Shown in pieces: positions 35,679-44,210 of a stretch of 64,000 nt of DNA. The translations under genes were made by a program, and so were the position numbers. The DNA is taken from positions 186,001 to 250,000 of the forward strand of contig NZ_WBZD01000017.1 in the NCBI RefSeq assembly GCF_009720365.1. Direction: 5' to 3'. Under the pieces are notes generated by a model. It was not told where the DNA came from and made no database searches. It saw only the letters and a list, made by a program, of their open reading frames with translations. Every line of letters begins with the position of its first letter. Position 1 is the first letter of the stretch. Origin of the DNA: Catellatospora paridis. Lineage in GTDB: Bacteria > Actinomycetota > Actinomycetes > Mycobacteriales > Micromonosporaceae.

Positions 35679-35693
35679 ATAAGCACCGGTTAT
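35679..35693. promoter_or_regulatory. Candidate LysR box (T-N11-A palindrome)
   Basis: ATAAGCACCGGTTAT has ATAA/TTAT arms and fits the T-N11-A rule for LysR-type regulators. It lies in the divergent region between the acetyltransferase and LysR genes, about 145 bases ahead of the LysR start. LysR proteins usually bind such divergent promoters. Confidence 0.45.
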
Positions 35694-35836
35694 CGTTCGA
35701 GGCCGAACGCGTCGCCGACGGTCGACGTGGCCCGGGTCACCATCACGGGGAGGGGGCGTCGCCACCGCCGTAGACTGCCGAATCGCGCGGTTCAGGACGA
35801 GATCAGGACGCGCGGTGACCGGAGGGGGACGGCCAG

Positions 35837-36712
35837 GTGGACCTGCGCGACATCGAGATCTTCCTGACGCTGGCCGAGGAGCTCCACTTCGGGCGTACGG
35901 CCGAGCGCCTCCACGTGTCCCAGGCGCGCGTCAGCCAGTCGATCAAACAGCAGGAGCGCCGGATCGGCGGCGCCCTGTTCGAGCGGACCAGCCGCAGCGT
36001 GCAGCTCACCCCGCTCGGCGCGCGGCTGCGCGACCGGCTCGACGCGGGCTACCGCGAGATCATGGCGGGCGTCGACGAGGCCACCGCCACCACGCGCGGG
36101 CAGGTCGGCACCCTGACCCTCGGCACCATGGCCACCGACCATCAGCAGGTCGAGGCGGTCCTCCACCTGTTCCGGCAGCGGCATCCGCAATGCGAGCTGC
36201 GCATACGCGAGATCCTGCCCAGTGACCCTTTCGGCCCGCTGCGCGCGGGCCGGATCGACGTCGGGCTGATGTGGCTGCCCGTCGCCGAGCCCGACCTTAC
36301 CGTCGGGCCGAACCTGCACACCGAGTCGCTGGTGCTGGCCGTCGCCCCCGACCATCCACTCGCCGGCCGGGACGAGGTCGAGATGGAGGACCTCGGTGAT
36401 TACCTGGTGGTGGGGCCGGACGGGCCCATTCCCGACTACATGTGGGAGGCGCACACCCCGTCCGTGACACCGGCCGGGCGGCCCATCCGGCGCGGCGTCG
36501 CCGTGGCCACCCTCGAGGAGGCCCTCACCGCGATCAGCGCCGGCAGCGTCGTTTCCCCCGTCGGGTCGCACGCGGCCGCCACCCGACTGCGCCGCGACAT
36601 CACCTTCCTGCCCATCACCGACGGACCGATCCTGCAGTACGCACCGGTATGGCGCATCGCCGCTGAAACGACGCTGGTCCGCGCCTTCGTCCAAGCCGCC
36701 GCGGACGCGTAG
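35837..36712 (+). CDS. LysR-family transcriptional regulator
   Basis: A 291-residue LTTR. The N-terminal helix-turn-helix is complete: DIEIFLTLAEELHFGRTAER, LHVSQARVSQSIKQQERRIG, and LFERTSRSVQLTPLG. The C-terminal inducer-binding domain follows (about 90-285), with IDVGLMWLPV. It starts at GTG 35837, with GGAGGGGG upstream. By position the likely target is the divergent tandem acetyltransferase gene, through the T-N11-A site at 35679. The ligand is unknown. It converges on the glycosyltransferase pair, 15 bases away. Confidence 0.92.
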   Translation: MDLRDIEIFLTLAEELHFGRTAERLHVSQARVSQSIKQQERRIGGALFERTSRSVQLTPLGARLRDRLDAGYREIMAGVDEATATTRGQVGTLTLGTMATDHQQVEAVLHLFRQRHPQCELRIREILPSDPFGPLRAGRIDVGLMWLPVAEPDLTVGPNLHTESLVLAVAPDHPLAGRDEVEMEDLGDYLVVGPDGPIPDYMWEAHTPSVTPAGRPIRRGVAVATLEEALTAISAGSVVSPVGSHAAATRLRRDITFLPITDGPILQYAPVWRIAAETTLVRAFVQAAADA

Positions 36713-36727
36713 CCGGTCCGGGGCCGG

Positions 36728-37867
36728 TCAGCGGGTGCGGGTGACGGCGCTCGGGTCGAGGGCGGTGTGCACGTCGAGGAAACCGCGTACGGCGGCGTCC
36801 CAGCCGAAGTGTTCGGCACGGGCGCGGGCCGCATCGCGGCGGTGGCGTTCGTCGCGGTCGAGCAGTCGCAGCACCCCGTCGGTGAAGTCCTCGCCCGCGA
36901 CCGCGACGCCCGCGTCGCCGACCACGGCGGGCAGGGCACTGGACGCGCTCACCACGGCCGGGGTGCCGCAGGCCAGGGCCTCCAGTGCGGCCAGCCCGAA
37001 CGTCTCCATCGGACCGGGTGCCAGCACCATATCCGCGCTGGCCAGTAGCGCCGCCAGTTGCTGCCGATCACTGATCCAGCCGGTGAACGTCACGGGCAGC
37101 CCCGCGGCCGCGGCCTGCAACCGGGCCCGCAGCGGCCCGTCGCCCGCGATCACGAGCCGGGCCCGAACCCCGCGGTCGAGCAGCGTGCGCAGCGTGGTCA
37201 GGGCACGTTCGGGCCGCTTCTCCGGGGACAGCCGTACACAGCAGACGAGCAGCAGCTCACCGCCGGGCACATGCTCGCCGCGCACGAGCGGGTCGCGGCG
37301 GTCGGGGTGGAACAGGTCGAGGTCGACGCCGAGCGGCACCTGCGTGACGTTGTGCGCCCCGACGCCGGTGAACTCCCCGGCGGCCCAGGCGGTCGTGCAG
37401 ACGATCCGGTCGTACGCGGCGGCGCTGGCGCGGTTGAGCCCGGCGGCGATGCGGGCGCGCACCCCGGCGGGCAGCTTCACGACACCGAGCAGGCCGTCGA
37501 CGCTCTCGTGCGACACCATCACCGACGGCACGCCGTGGCGGCGGGCCCAGGCACCGGTCCAGCGCAGCGTGGTGCGGTCGGACACCTCGATCCGGTCCGG
37601 AGCCAGTTCCGCCAGCAGGTCTGCCAGCGGCCTGCGGCGCACCAGCAGCCGGTAACCGCCGCCCAGCCCCGGCGCGACCGGGCCGGGCAGCGTGATCACG
37701 CGGCCCTGCTCCGTCTGCTCGTCGGTGTGCCCGGGGCCGGGGACGACCAGCACCGGCTCGTGCCCGGCCGCGGCGTACCCTCGGCCCAGCTCGCGCAGCG
37801 CGGTGCGCAGGCCGCCGGAGCTGGGCGTGACGAAGTTGGCCAGCCGGACGATGCGCAGCCCGGTCAC
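36728..37867 (-). CDS. GT4-family glycosyltransferase
   Basis: A 379-residue GT-B enzyme. Markers are FVTPSSGGLRTALRELGRGY at the N-terminus, VPLGVDLDLFHPDRR, VRLSPEKRPERAL, and the nucleotide-sugar site PMETFGLAALEALACGTPAV with its E-x7-E. It transfers a sugar, probably mannose given its partner, from a nucleotide donor to a lipid or glycan at the inner membrane face. Start GTG 37867 overlaps the stop of the upstream glycosyltransferase by four bases, so the two proteins are made together and may act in sequence. The other frame upstream is antisense shadow. Confidence 0.9.
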   Translation of the reverse strand: MTGLRIVRLANFVTPSSGGLRTALRELGRGYAAAGHEPVLVVPGPGHTDEQTEQGRVITLPGPVAPGLGGGYRLLVRRRPLADLLAELAPDRIEVSDRTTLRWTGAWARRHGVPSVMVSHESVDGLLGVVKLPAGVRARIAAGLNRASAAAYDRIVCTTAWAAGEFTGVGAHNVTQVPLGVDLDLFHPDRRDPLVRGEHVPGGELLLVCCVRLSPEKRPERALTTLRTLLDRGVRARLVIAGDGPLRARLQAAAAGLPVTFTGWISDRQQLAALLASADMVLAPGPMETFGLAALEALACGTPAVVSASSALPAVVGDAGVAVAGEDFTDGVLRLLDRDERHRRDAARARAEHFGWDAAVRGFLDVHTALDPSAVTRTR

Positions 37868-39027
37868 GGGACGCGCACCGGCACGGCGACGGGTGCGGGC
37901 AGGCGGCCGGGGTGGCGCACCGCGGCGGCCGCGGCGGCGTAGTGGCCGATCAGCTCGTCGCCCAGGGCCGACCAGGTCCGGGTGGACACGGCCGCGCGGG
38001 CCGCCTGCCCGTAGGCGCGGCGCACCGCGGGGTCGGTGAGCGCGTCGACCGCGGCCGCGAAAGCGTCGCCGTCGTCCGGGGTCACCAGCAGGCCGTCTAC
38101 GCCGTGGTGGACCAGGTCGAGCGGACCGCCGATCGCCGGCGCGACCACCGGCACGCCGCTGGCCTGGGCCTCCTGCACGGTCTGGCAGAACGTCTCGTGC
38201 GGTCCGGTGTGGACGAACACGTCGAGGCTGGCATACAGCCGGGCCAGGTCGGTGCCGCGCCGGGTGCCCAGGAAGTTCGCCTGCGGCACGGCTCGGCGCA
38301 CCGCTTCCCTGGTCGGCCCGTCGCCGACCACGACCACCCGCACGCCGGGCCGGGCGGCGGTCTGCGCGAGCAGGTCCACCCGCTTCTCCCGGGCCAGCCG
38401 GCCGACGTAGCCGACGATCAGCTCGCCGCCGGGCGCGAGTTCGGCGCGCAGCGCCTCGTCGCGGCGCGAGGGGTGGAACAGTTCGGTGTCGACGCCGCGG
38501 CCCCACCGGCCGACGTTGGGCACGCCGTGCGCGACGAGTTCCGCGGCGGTCGTCGACGACGGAGCCAGGGTCGCCGCGGCGCGGCCGTGCACGTGGCGGA
38601 TCCAGCGCCAGGCCAGCGCCTCGCCGGTGGCCACCCGGTAGGCGCGGGCGTAGCCGGGCACATCGGTCTGGTAGATCGCGACGACGGGGATGCCGAGCTC
38701 GGCGGCGGCCTTCGCGCCCCACGCACCGAGCACGAACGGGCTGGCCAGGTGCACCACGTCCGCCCGGTGCTCCGCGAGCGCCTCCCGGATGCGGCGGGTC
38801 GGCCAGGCCAGCCGTACGTTGCCGTAGCCGGGCATCGGCAGCGAACCCAGCCGGACCACGGGGTAGGGCTTGTCCGTGATGGCGCGGCTCGCCCGCGGCG
38901 ACGGCTTCGGCGAGATGACCAATGGCTGGTGACCGCGCGCCAGCAGATGGTCTGCGACGCGCGCCACGGAGTTCGCGACGCCGTTGACGTCCGGGGAGAA
39001 CGACTCGGTGATGATCGCCACGCGCAT
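37864..39027 (-). CDS. GT4-family mannosyltransferase-like protein (MgtA-like)
   Basis: A 387-residue GT-B glycosyltransferase. It begins MRVAIITESFSPDVNGVANS, a typical start of GDP-mannose-dependent alpha-mannosyltransferases such as MgtA/PimB-type enzymes. It continues with AIYQTDVPGYARAY, WGRGVDTELFHPSRR, VGRLAREKRVDLL and the E-x7-E region HETFCQTVQEAQASGVPVV. It likely mannosylates a membrane lipid as the base of a glycolipid or lipomannan. ATG 39027 is chosen over ATG 39036 because family members begin at MRVA. Together with the coupled GT4 downstream it forms a two-gene glycan operon. Confidence 0.9.
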   Translation of the reverse strand: MRVAIITESFSPDVNGVANSVARVADHLLARGHQPLVISPKPSPRASRAITDKPYPVVRLGSLPMPGYGNVRLAWPTRRIREALAEHRADVVHLASPFVLGAWGAKAAAELGIPVVAIYQTDVPGYARAYRVATGEALAWRWIRHVHGRAAATLAPSSTTAAELVAHGVPNVGRWGRGVDTELFHPSRRDEALRAELAPGGELIVGYVGRLAREKRVDLLAQTAARPGVRVVVVGDGPTREAVRRAVPQANFLGTRRGTDLARLYASLDVFVHTGPHETFCQTVQEAQASGVPVVAPAIGGPLDLVHHGVDGLLVTPDDGDAFAAAVDALTDPAVRRAYGQAARAAVSTRTWSALGDELIGHYAAAAAAVRHPGRLPAPVAVPVRVP

Positions 39028-39135
39028 GGCCGCCACGCTAGGTTCGCCGCCGGGAGCCGAGACGAAGAGCGGGCGTCGCCACGGCGAAGCGCAGGGGAAC
39101 TGTTGCCTGCTCCGCGCCGGTGCCCGGCCGGCCCG

Positions 39136-40665
39136 TCACGGGTTGCGCCGATACTGGGCCGCCGAGCCCTTCGTCGCCGGGTCCTCGTATGCCCCGGCCC
39201 GGCCGCGGTCGACGTGCCAGCTGGTCAGGGTGCTGACCGTGGCGTTCGGGTTGGCGCGGTCGCTGACCACGCGCAGCCGGGTCGTCCACCGCTGCGGGGT
39301 GACCTCGTACAGGTCGTAGCCGTAGCGGTTGCCCTCGAAGTACTGCAGGTGCGGGTTGACCTGGCCGAGCCGCGGTCCGTTGGTGGCGTTCCAGCTCGCC
39401 GAGTACGCCCCCGAGGTGGTCGAGTGGGCCACGAACTCGGTGCCGATGACCGGGGCGGACAGGTTGTCGAAGTCGGGCCGCACGTCCTGGACGAAGGCGC
39501 TGTGCCAGTCGCCGGTGATGGTCACGAAGTCGGCGATGCTCTGCTGCTGCGCGTAGGTCAGCAGCTCGTTGCGCTCGGCGCGGAAGCCGTCCCACTGGTC
39601 GGTGAACATGTACCCGCCGTCGGGGTTGCGCTGCTGGCTCAGGAAGATCGAGTTGACCCAGCAGTGCCAGCCGCCGCTGCGCTGGGATACCCGGTCCTTG
39701 ACCCACTGCTTCTGCGTCGCCCCGAGGATCGAGCCGCCGGTCAGATTCTGCTCGGTGCGGTACTGCCGCAGGTCGAGGATGACCAGCTCCAGCAGGTCGC
39801 CCCACTGCCGGTGGCGGTAGATGCGCGGGTCGGGCAGCGCCGTGTCGGAGCCCTCCAACCGCAGCGGCAGGTGCTCGTACCAGCCCTGGTAGGCGGCCGA
39901 GCGGCGGGCCACGAAGCTCGCCGCGCCGCGGGAGCCGGAGTAGTCGTTGACGACCTCGTGGTCGTCCCAGGTCAGGTAGAACGGGTGCGCGGCGTGCACG
40001 TCGCGCAGCAGCGGGTCGCCCTTGTACAGCGCGTGCAGCTTGCGGTAGTCCGCCAGGGTGTACGCGGTGCCCAGCTCCGAGCCCTCGTACACGTAGTCGC
40101 CGAGGTGCACGACGAAGTCGAGGTTGGCGTCGGCGGCGATGTCGCGCATGCCCGGGTACTCGCCGGACTGGTAGTTCTGGCAGTTCAGCGACGCGAACCG
40201 GACCAGGTTCACCGCGCCCACGGGCGCGGTCTTGGTGCGCCCGATCCGGCTGTACTGCCCCAGCGCCCGGAACCGGTAGTGGTAGCGCCGCCCGGGGGTC
40301 AGCCCGTCCACCACGACGTGGAGGCTGTACCCGAGCAGCACCGACGCGGCGACCGACCCGGAGGCGACCACGTCGCTCATGGCCGCGTCGGTGGCGACGC
40401 TCCAGTCGACCTGCACGATGTCGGGCAGCGGCTGCACGTCGGCGAGCGGGTCCGGGGCCAGCCGGGTCCACAGCACGACACTGGTGGGCAGCGGGTCGCC
40501 GGAGCCGACGCCGAGGGTGAACGGGGCCGGGTCCCAGCTCGCGCCGAGCGCCGCCGCGGCGGCGTAGGCGGCCTGCGGCCCGAGGTCCCGGGCGAGCGGC
40601 CAGGCCGCGCCGAGCGCGCCCGCGCCGACGGCGGCCTGCAGGAGTTGGCGGCGGTGCAGGGCCAT
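39136..40665 (-). CDS. phoD: PhoD-type alkaline phosphatase/phosphodiesterase
   Basis: A 509-residue exported metallo-phosphatase. The N-terminus HRRQLLQAAVGAGALGAAWP is a twin-arginine signal. A fibronectin-like PhoD N-domain (FTLGVGSGDPLPTSVVLWTR) precedes the catalytic core with FVVHLGDYVYEG, the DHE motif in YLTWDDHEVVNDYSG, and TITGDWHSAFV. PhoD uses calcium and iron to release phosphate from mono- or diesters outside the cell and is normally induced by phosphate starvation. ATG 40665 overlaps the stop of the upstream repeat-protein gene by one base (TGATG), giving translational coupling. Confidence 0.93.
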   Translation of the reverse strand: MALHRRQLLQAAVGAGALGAAWPLARDLGPQAAYAAAAALGASWDPAPFTLGVGSGDPLPTSVVLWTRLAPDPLADVQPLPDIVQVDWSVATDAAMSDVVASGSVAASVLLGYSLHVVVDGLTPGRRYHYRFRALGQYSRIGRTKTAPVGAVNLVRFASLNCQNYQSGEYPGMRDIAADANLDFVVHLGDYVYEGSELGTAYTLADYRKLHALYKGDPLLRDVHAAHPFYLTWDDHEVVNDYSGSRGAASFVARRSAAYQGWYEHLPLRLEGSDTALPDPRIYRHRQWGDLLELVILDLRQYRTEQNLTGGSILGATQKQWVKDRVSQRSGGWHCWVNSIFLSQQRNPDGGYMFTDQWDGFRAERNELLTYAQQQSIADFVTITGDWHSAFVQDVRPDFDNLSAPVIGTEFVAHSTTSGAYSASWNATNGPRLGQVNPHLQYFEGNRYGYDLYEVTPQRWTTRLRVVSDRANPNATVSTLTSWHVDRGRAGAYEDPATKGSAAQYRRNP

Positions 40666-41864
40666 CAGGCTCCTCCGGTCGTGAGGCTCAGGGACAGGGC
40701 GTCGGCGTAGCCGTCGTTGGAGGTGCCGCCGGAGCGCACGAACAGCAGCTCGACCTGCGCGGTGCGGCTGCCCGCGGGCACCGTGCCGGTCGCGGTGCGC
40801 GACAGCAGCCCGGTGGTGTTCGACCGCTGCGCGGCGGTGACCGGGCCGAGCACCACGGTGGACAGGGTCTGCCCGGCGGCGTTGCGGAACGCGACGGACA
40901 GCTGCGCGGTGTCGTTCTGGTCGGCGTACCCGCCGAGCCAGGCGGCCACGTCGTAACGGGCCGTGCCCGCGTCGATCGCGGCGGTGCCGGGCAGCGTCAC
41001 GCTCTGCCCGACCCGGCTGCGGGCGGAGGTGCCGCCGCCGAAGAAGTTCGCCCCGCGGTTCGCCGGTCCGGGGCTGGACGCGGTGGGATAACCACTGGTG
41101 CCGTACGCGATGACGGCCGTGCCGCCTTCCAGGTGGGTCCAGCCGGGGATCGACGCCGTCGCGCCGCCGGTGCCGCCGGGGCCGGCGTCGCCACCGGGGT
41201 TGGCCAGCAGGTTCGTCGCCGGGGTGGACAGGGTCAGCCAGAGGCTGTCGGCGTAGCCGTCGTTGGACGTGCCGCCGTCGCGGGTGAACAGCAGCAGCAC
41301 CCGCGCGGTGCGGCTGCCCGGCGGCACGGTGCCGGTCTGCGCGCGCCGCAGCAGGCTGGTGGTGCTGCCGCGCTCGGCGGCGGTGACCGGGCCGAGCACG
41401 ACCACGCCGAGCGGGCGGGCCGCGGCGTCGAGGAACTCCACCGACAGGCGTACGCCGTCGTCCTGGCCCGCATACCCGCCCAGCCAGCCGCCCGCGTCGA
41501 ACAGCGCGGTGCCCGCGTCGATCTGCGCCGTCAGCGGCAGCGTGATCTGCTGCGTCAGCCGGGTGCGGGGCGAGTCGCCGCCGCCGAGGAAGTTCGCGCC
41601 GCGGTCGCCTGGTCCGGGGCTGGACGCGGTCGGATAACCGCTGCTCCCGTACGCGATGACGGCAGCCGTGCCCTCGATGGTGGTCCATCCGGGGATGACC
41701 GGGGTGGGCTGGCCGGTGCCGCCGCCGGCGACGTCGCCGCCCGGGTTGACGATCAGGTTCGCTGTCTGCATCACGCCTCCTGGCAGGATCGCCAGCAGCG
41801 TGAGGGCGCTGCCTGTCGCGCCGACGACGCAGACGTGGCGCGCGCGTGAAGCGCGGACGACCAC
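40665..41864 (-). CDS. Exported protein with two copies of a ~175-residue domain
   Basis: A 399-residue protein built of two near-identical halves, each running from NPGGD through GYPTASSPGPxxRGANFxGGG to GTSNDGYAD, at about residues 36-218 and 219-399. I do not recognise a catalytic motif; the beta-rich repeats suggest binding or structure. GTG 41864 gives an arginine-rich start and hydrophobic stretch that look like a signal peptide. ATG 41774 has a better AGGAGG site but would lack export, so the start is uncertain. It is translationally coupled to phoD, so the protein probably acts with, or anchors, the phosphatase outside the cell. Confidence 0.75.
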   Translation of the reverse strand: MVVRASRARHVCVVGATGSALTLLAILPGGVMQTANLIVNPGGDVAGGGTGQPTPVIPGWTTIEGTAAVIAYGSSGYPTASSPGPGDRGANFLGGGDSPRTRLTQQITLPLTAQIDAGTALFDAGGWLGGYAGQDDGVRLSVEFLDAAARPLGVVVLGPVTAAERGSTTSLLRRAQTGTVPPGSRTARVLLLFTRDGGTSNDGYADSLWLTLSTPATNLLANPGGDAGPGGTGGATASIPGWTHLEGGTAVIAYGTSGYPTASSPGPANRGANFFGGGTSARSRVGQSVTLPGTAAIDAGTARYDVAAWLGGYADQNDTAQLSVAFRNAAGQTLSTVVLGPVTAAQRSNTTGLLSRTATGTVPAGSRTAQVELLFVRSGGTSNDGYADALSLSLTTGGA

Positions 41865-41912
41865 CGGGGGAGTCCTGGGCCGAGATCAACGGACGCCCGA
41901 TGTACGGCGACC

Positions 41913-41930
41913 GTTCACCGCGTCCACACC
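41913..41930. promoter_or_regulatory. Candidate PHO box (PhoP direct repeat)
   Basis: GTTCACC at 41913-41919 exactly matches the PhoP half-repeat of actinomycetes; a weaker unit CCACACC begins 11 bases later, the expected repeat spacing. The site lies in the 91-base gap between the phoD operon and the divergent ceramidase-like gene, so phosphate control of one or both is plausible. Confidence 0.45.
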
Positions 41931-41955
41931 CGAGCGCCCGCCCGGACCCGGCACC

Positions 41956-42651
41956 ATGACGGCGATGTCCGAGTATGTCGACCTCTACTGCGAGCGGCTC
42001 GCGCCCGGCCTGTTCGGCGAGCCGCTGAATCTGCTCAGCAACCTGGCCTTCCTCGTCGCGTCGGGGCTGCTGCTGTGGCTGCTGGCGGGACAGGTCCGTC
42101 CCGTGCCGTTCAGCGTCTGGCTGCTGCCGGTGCTGCTCGGCGTGGTCGGCCTGGCCAGCGCGGCGTTCCATGCCTTCGCCACGCGCGCCACGAGCGCCGC
42201 CGACTCCACCGCGATCGCCGTCTTCATCCTGGTCGCGGTGGTGAACCTGGTGCACTGGATGTGGGGCGTGCGCTGGCGGTGGGCCTGGCTGGCCGCCCCC
42301 GCGTACCTGGTGCTGTCCGTCGGGATCGGCGCGCTGGCGCAGTGGCTCGGCGGGGAGCGAGCCACCCTGGGCGGCTACCTGCCCGCGCTGGTGGGGCTGG
42401 CGCTGTTCGGTCTGGCGGTGCGGCTGACCACGTCGCCCAACGTGGCCGGGTTCGGCAACCTGCTGCTGGCGGCCACGGGTGTGTTCGCGGCGTCGCTGGC
42501 ACTGCGCACCGCCGACCTGCCGCTGTGCGCGACCGCGCCGGTCGGCACGCACTTCGTCTGGCACGTGCTCAACGCGGTGGTGCTGTTCCTGGTCGGCTAC
42601 GCGGTCCTGCGCCGCTGGCAGCGCACGCCCGCGGCGCTGAGCCGCCGGTGA
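41956..42651 (+). CDS. Ceramidase-like (CREST superfamily) membrane protein
   Basis: A 231-residue membrane protein with seven hydrophobic helices. The family residues are all present: SEYVDLYCERLAPGLFGEPL, NLLSNLAFLVASGLLLWLLA, SAAFHAFATR, and the closing HFVWHVLNAVVLFL. These His, Asp and Ser residues form the zinc-amide-hydrolase site of alkaline ceramidases (Pfam PF05875). Bacterial members are uncharacterised and probably hydrolyse or remodel membrane lipid amides. It is divergent from the phoD operon with a possible PHO box between them. ATG 41965 is an alternative start. Confidence 0.85.
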   Translation: MTAMSEYVDLYCERLAPGLFGEPLNLLSNLAFLVASGLLLWLLAGQVRPVPFSVWLLPVLLGVVGLASAAFHAFATRATSAADSTAIAVFILVAVVNLVHWMWGVRWRWAWLAAPAYLVLSVGIGALAQWLGGERATLGGYLPALVGLALFGLAVRLTTSPNVAGFGNLLLAATGVFAASLALRTADLPLCATAPVGTHFVWHVLNAVVLFLVGYAVLRRWQRTPAALSRR

Positions 42652-42707
42652 CATGCCCCGCCGCGCTGAGCGGAGCCCGCGTGGGCGCGACCGCCTAGGA
42701 TCGGGCC

Positions 42708-43085
42708 ATGCTGGCTGAACTGCAGTGCGTGGTACTGGACTGTCGTGACCCGAAACGGCTCGCCGAGTTCTACCGGTCGCTGCTCGGCGGGGTCGTCAAC
42801 CAGCCGGACCGGCGCTGGTCGCTCGGCGGCGACTGGTCGACGCTGCACGCCCCCAACGGACTGGTGCTCGCGTTCCAGCGAGTCGCCGAATACCAGGCGC
42901 CGCAGTGGCCGGATCCCAGCAAGCCGCAGCAGTTCCACCTGGACTTCGGCGTGCCGGATCTGGACACCGCCGAGGAGGAGGTGCTGGCCTGCGGCGCGAC
43001 CGTGCTCGACGCGGGCTCGCCGGGCCAGAGCTGGCGGGTGTACGCCGACCCGGCCGGCCACCCGTTCTGCCTCGTCCGGCACTGA
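42708..43085 (+). CDS. VOC-family protein
   Basis: A 125-residue glyoxalase-fold protein: CVVLDCRDPKRLAEFYRSLL, a central WSTLHAPNGLVLAFQRV, HLDFGVPDLDTAEEEV, and the closing VYADPAGHPFCLV. It resembles actinobacterial VOC proteins of unknown ligand. ATG 42708 fits the family start. It lies 56 bases after the ceramidase-like gene on the same strand and converges on the MarR gene, 6 bases away. Resistance to a small toxic compound is possible but only a guess. Confidence 0.87.
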   Translation: MLAELQCVVLDCRDPKRLAEFYRSLLGGVVNQPDRRWSLGGDWSTLHAPNGLVLAFQRVAEYQAPQWPDPSKPQQFHLDFGVPDLDTAEEEVLACGATVLDAGSPGQSWRVYADPAGHPFCLVRH

Positions 43086-43091
43086 GCCGCG

Positions 43092-43586
43092 TCAGCGGCT
43101 GACCGCGGCGGCCAGCTCGCGCAGCAGGTCGCCCAAGCGGCGGGCGTCGGCGGGGTCCAGCCGGCTCAGCGCCTCGCGCTGCACCGCCAGCCCGGCCGCG
43201 ACGGCCTCGTCGATCAGCTCGCGGCCGGTCGGGGTGAGCTGTGCGCGCAGTGAGCGCCGGTCGCCCGGATCGGGCGTACGGGTGATGAGCCCGGCCTTCT
43301 CCAGCTTGTCCAGCCGCCCGGTCATGCCGCCGGTGGTGAGCATCAGGGTGTCCGACAGCTGCTTGGGGGAGAGGTTGAACGGCTCCCCGGCGCGGCGCAG
43401 CGTGGCCAGCACGTCGAACTCGCCGCGGCCGATGCCGAGGCGCTGGTAGGCGCGCTCCATCCGGTCGCCGATCGCCGCGGCGACGCGGTACACGCGCCCG
43501 AAGACCTCCATGGGCAGCAAATCGTCGAGGTCAGGGCGCTCGTCACGCCACTGGTCGATGATCGCGTCGACGGCGTCCTTGGTCAT
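43092..43586 (-). CDS. MarR-family transcriptional regulator
   Basis: A 164-residue winged-helix regulator. YQRLGIGRGEFDVLATLRRA, FNLSPKQLSDTLMLTTGGMT, and the wing KAGLITRTPDPGDRRSLRAQ are standard MarR elements. The family senses small phenolics or oxidants and represses adjacent genes. ATG 43586 matches the usual start; ATG 43595 is nine bases upstream. It is divergent from a cupin gene with a perfect 10-bp inverted repeat between them, so it likely represses both itself and the cupin gene. Confidence 0.93.
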   Translation of the reverse strand: MTKDAVDAIIDQWRDERPDLDDLLPMEVFGRVYRVAAAIGDRMERAYQRLGIGRGEFDVLATLRRAGEPFNLSPKQLSDTLMLTTGGMTGRLDKLEKAGLITRTPDPGDRRSLRAQLTPTGRELIDEAVAAGLAVQREALSRLDPADARRLGDLLRELAAAVSR

Positions 43587-43609
43587 GCCGCACATGGTAG
43601 CTTGACGGA

Positions 43610-43644
43610 AACTAGCTTAGTGATAAGTTACTTGTAAGCTAGTT
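43610..43644. promoter_or_regulatory. MarR operator candidate: AACTAGCTTA inverted repeat
   Basis: AACTAGCTTA (43610-43619) and TAAGCTAGTT (43635-43644) are perfect inverted repeats with a 15-base spacer, in the 76-base gap between divergent marR-like and cupin genes. TTGACG at 43603-43608 could be the -35 box of the cupin promoter, so a bound regulator would cover that promoter. Confidence 0.7.
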
Positions 43645-43662
43645 GTCGAGAGTGAGGCAGCC

Positions 43663-44139
43663 ATGACCTACATCGCCGACTCGGGCGCGATCAGCGCCGA
43701 GTACCACCCGTCCGCCGCCGCGGAGCAGGCGGTCATGGGCTCCGGCTCGACCGCCCGGTTCGTCGCGCCGGGCAGCGTGACCCAGGGCCGGTTCGGCCTC
43801 TACGAGTGGCACATGCCGGCCGGGGCGGGCGGGGCGGACGCGCACTTCCACCGCACCTTCTCGGAGTCCTTCTACGTCATGACCGGCACGGTCAGCCTGT
43901 TCGACGGCGCGCGCTGGGTGAACGCGAGCGCCGGCGACTTCCTGCGCGTGCCCGAGGGCGGCGTGCACGGCTTCCGCAACGACAGCGGCGCGGCCGCCTC
44001 GATGCTCATCCTGTTCGCGCCCGGCATCACCCGGGAGACCTACTTCCGCGAGCTCGCCGACATCGCCGCCACCGGCCGGCAGCTGTCGGAGGAGGAGTGG
44101 ACCGACCTGTTCGCCCGCCACGACCAGTACCGTGCCTGA
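43663..44139 (+). CDS. Single-domain cupin protein
   Basis: A 158-residue protein with both cupin motifs: motif 1 GGADAHFHRTFSESFYVMTG holds His-x-His and Glu, and motif 2 is GDFLRVPEGGVHGFRN with a further His. These are the usual metal ligands. The protein may be a small dioxygenase, isomerase or ligand sensor. The C-terminal helices ISEEEW-like (LSEEEWTDLFARHD) are typical of quercetinase-like actinobacterial cupins. It is divergent from the MarR gene and the probable target of that regulator. Confidence 0.88.
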   Translation: MTYIADSGAISAEYHPSAAAEQAVMGSGSTARFVAPGSVTQGRFGLYEWHMPAGAGGADAHFHRTFSESFYVMTGTVSLFDGARWVNASAGDFLRVPEGGVHGFRNDSGAAASMLILFAPGITRETYFRELADIAATGRQLSEEEWTDLFARHDQYRA

Positions 44140-44210
44140 GGAGGCCGGCTTCTACGAGCTCAAACGCGGCAACCGCCCGCGTCCGCGCGTCTGGTGAGAG
44201 CGCCGACGGG

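Noticed and set aside
39136-42654. The phoD frame extended to 1172 codons
   Set aside because: The Tat signal at 40665 marks the real N-terminus; the rest is antisense to the repeat protein and ceramidase-like genes.
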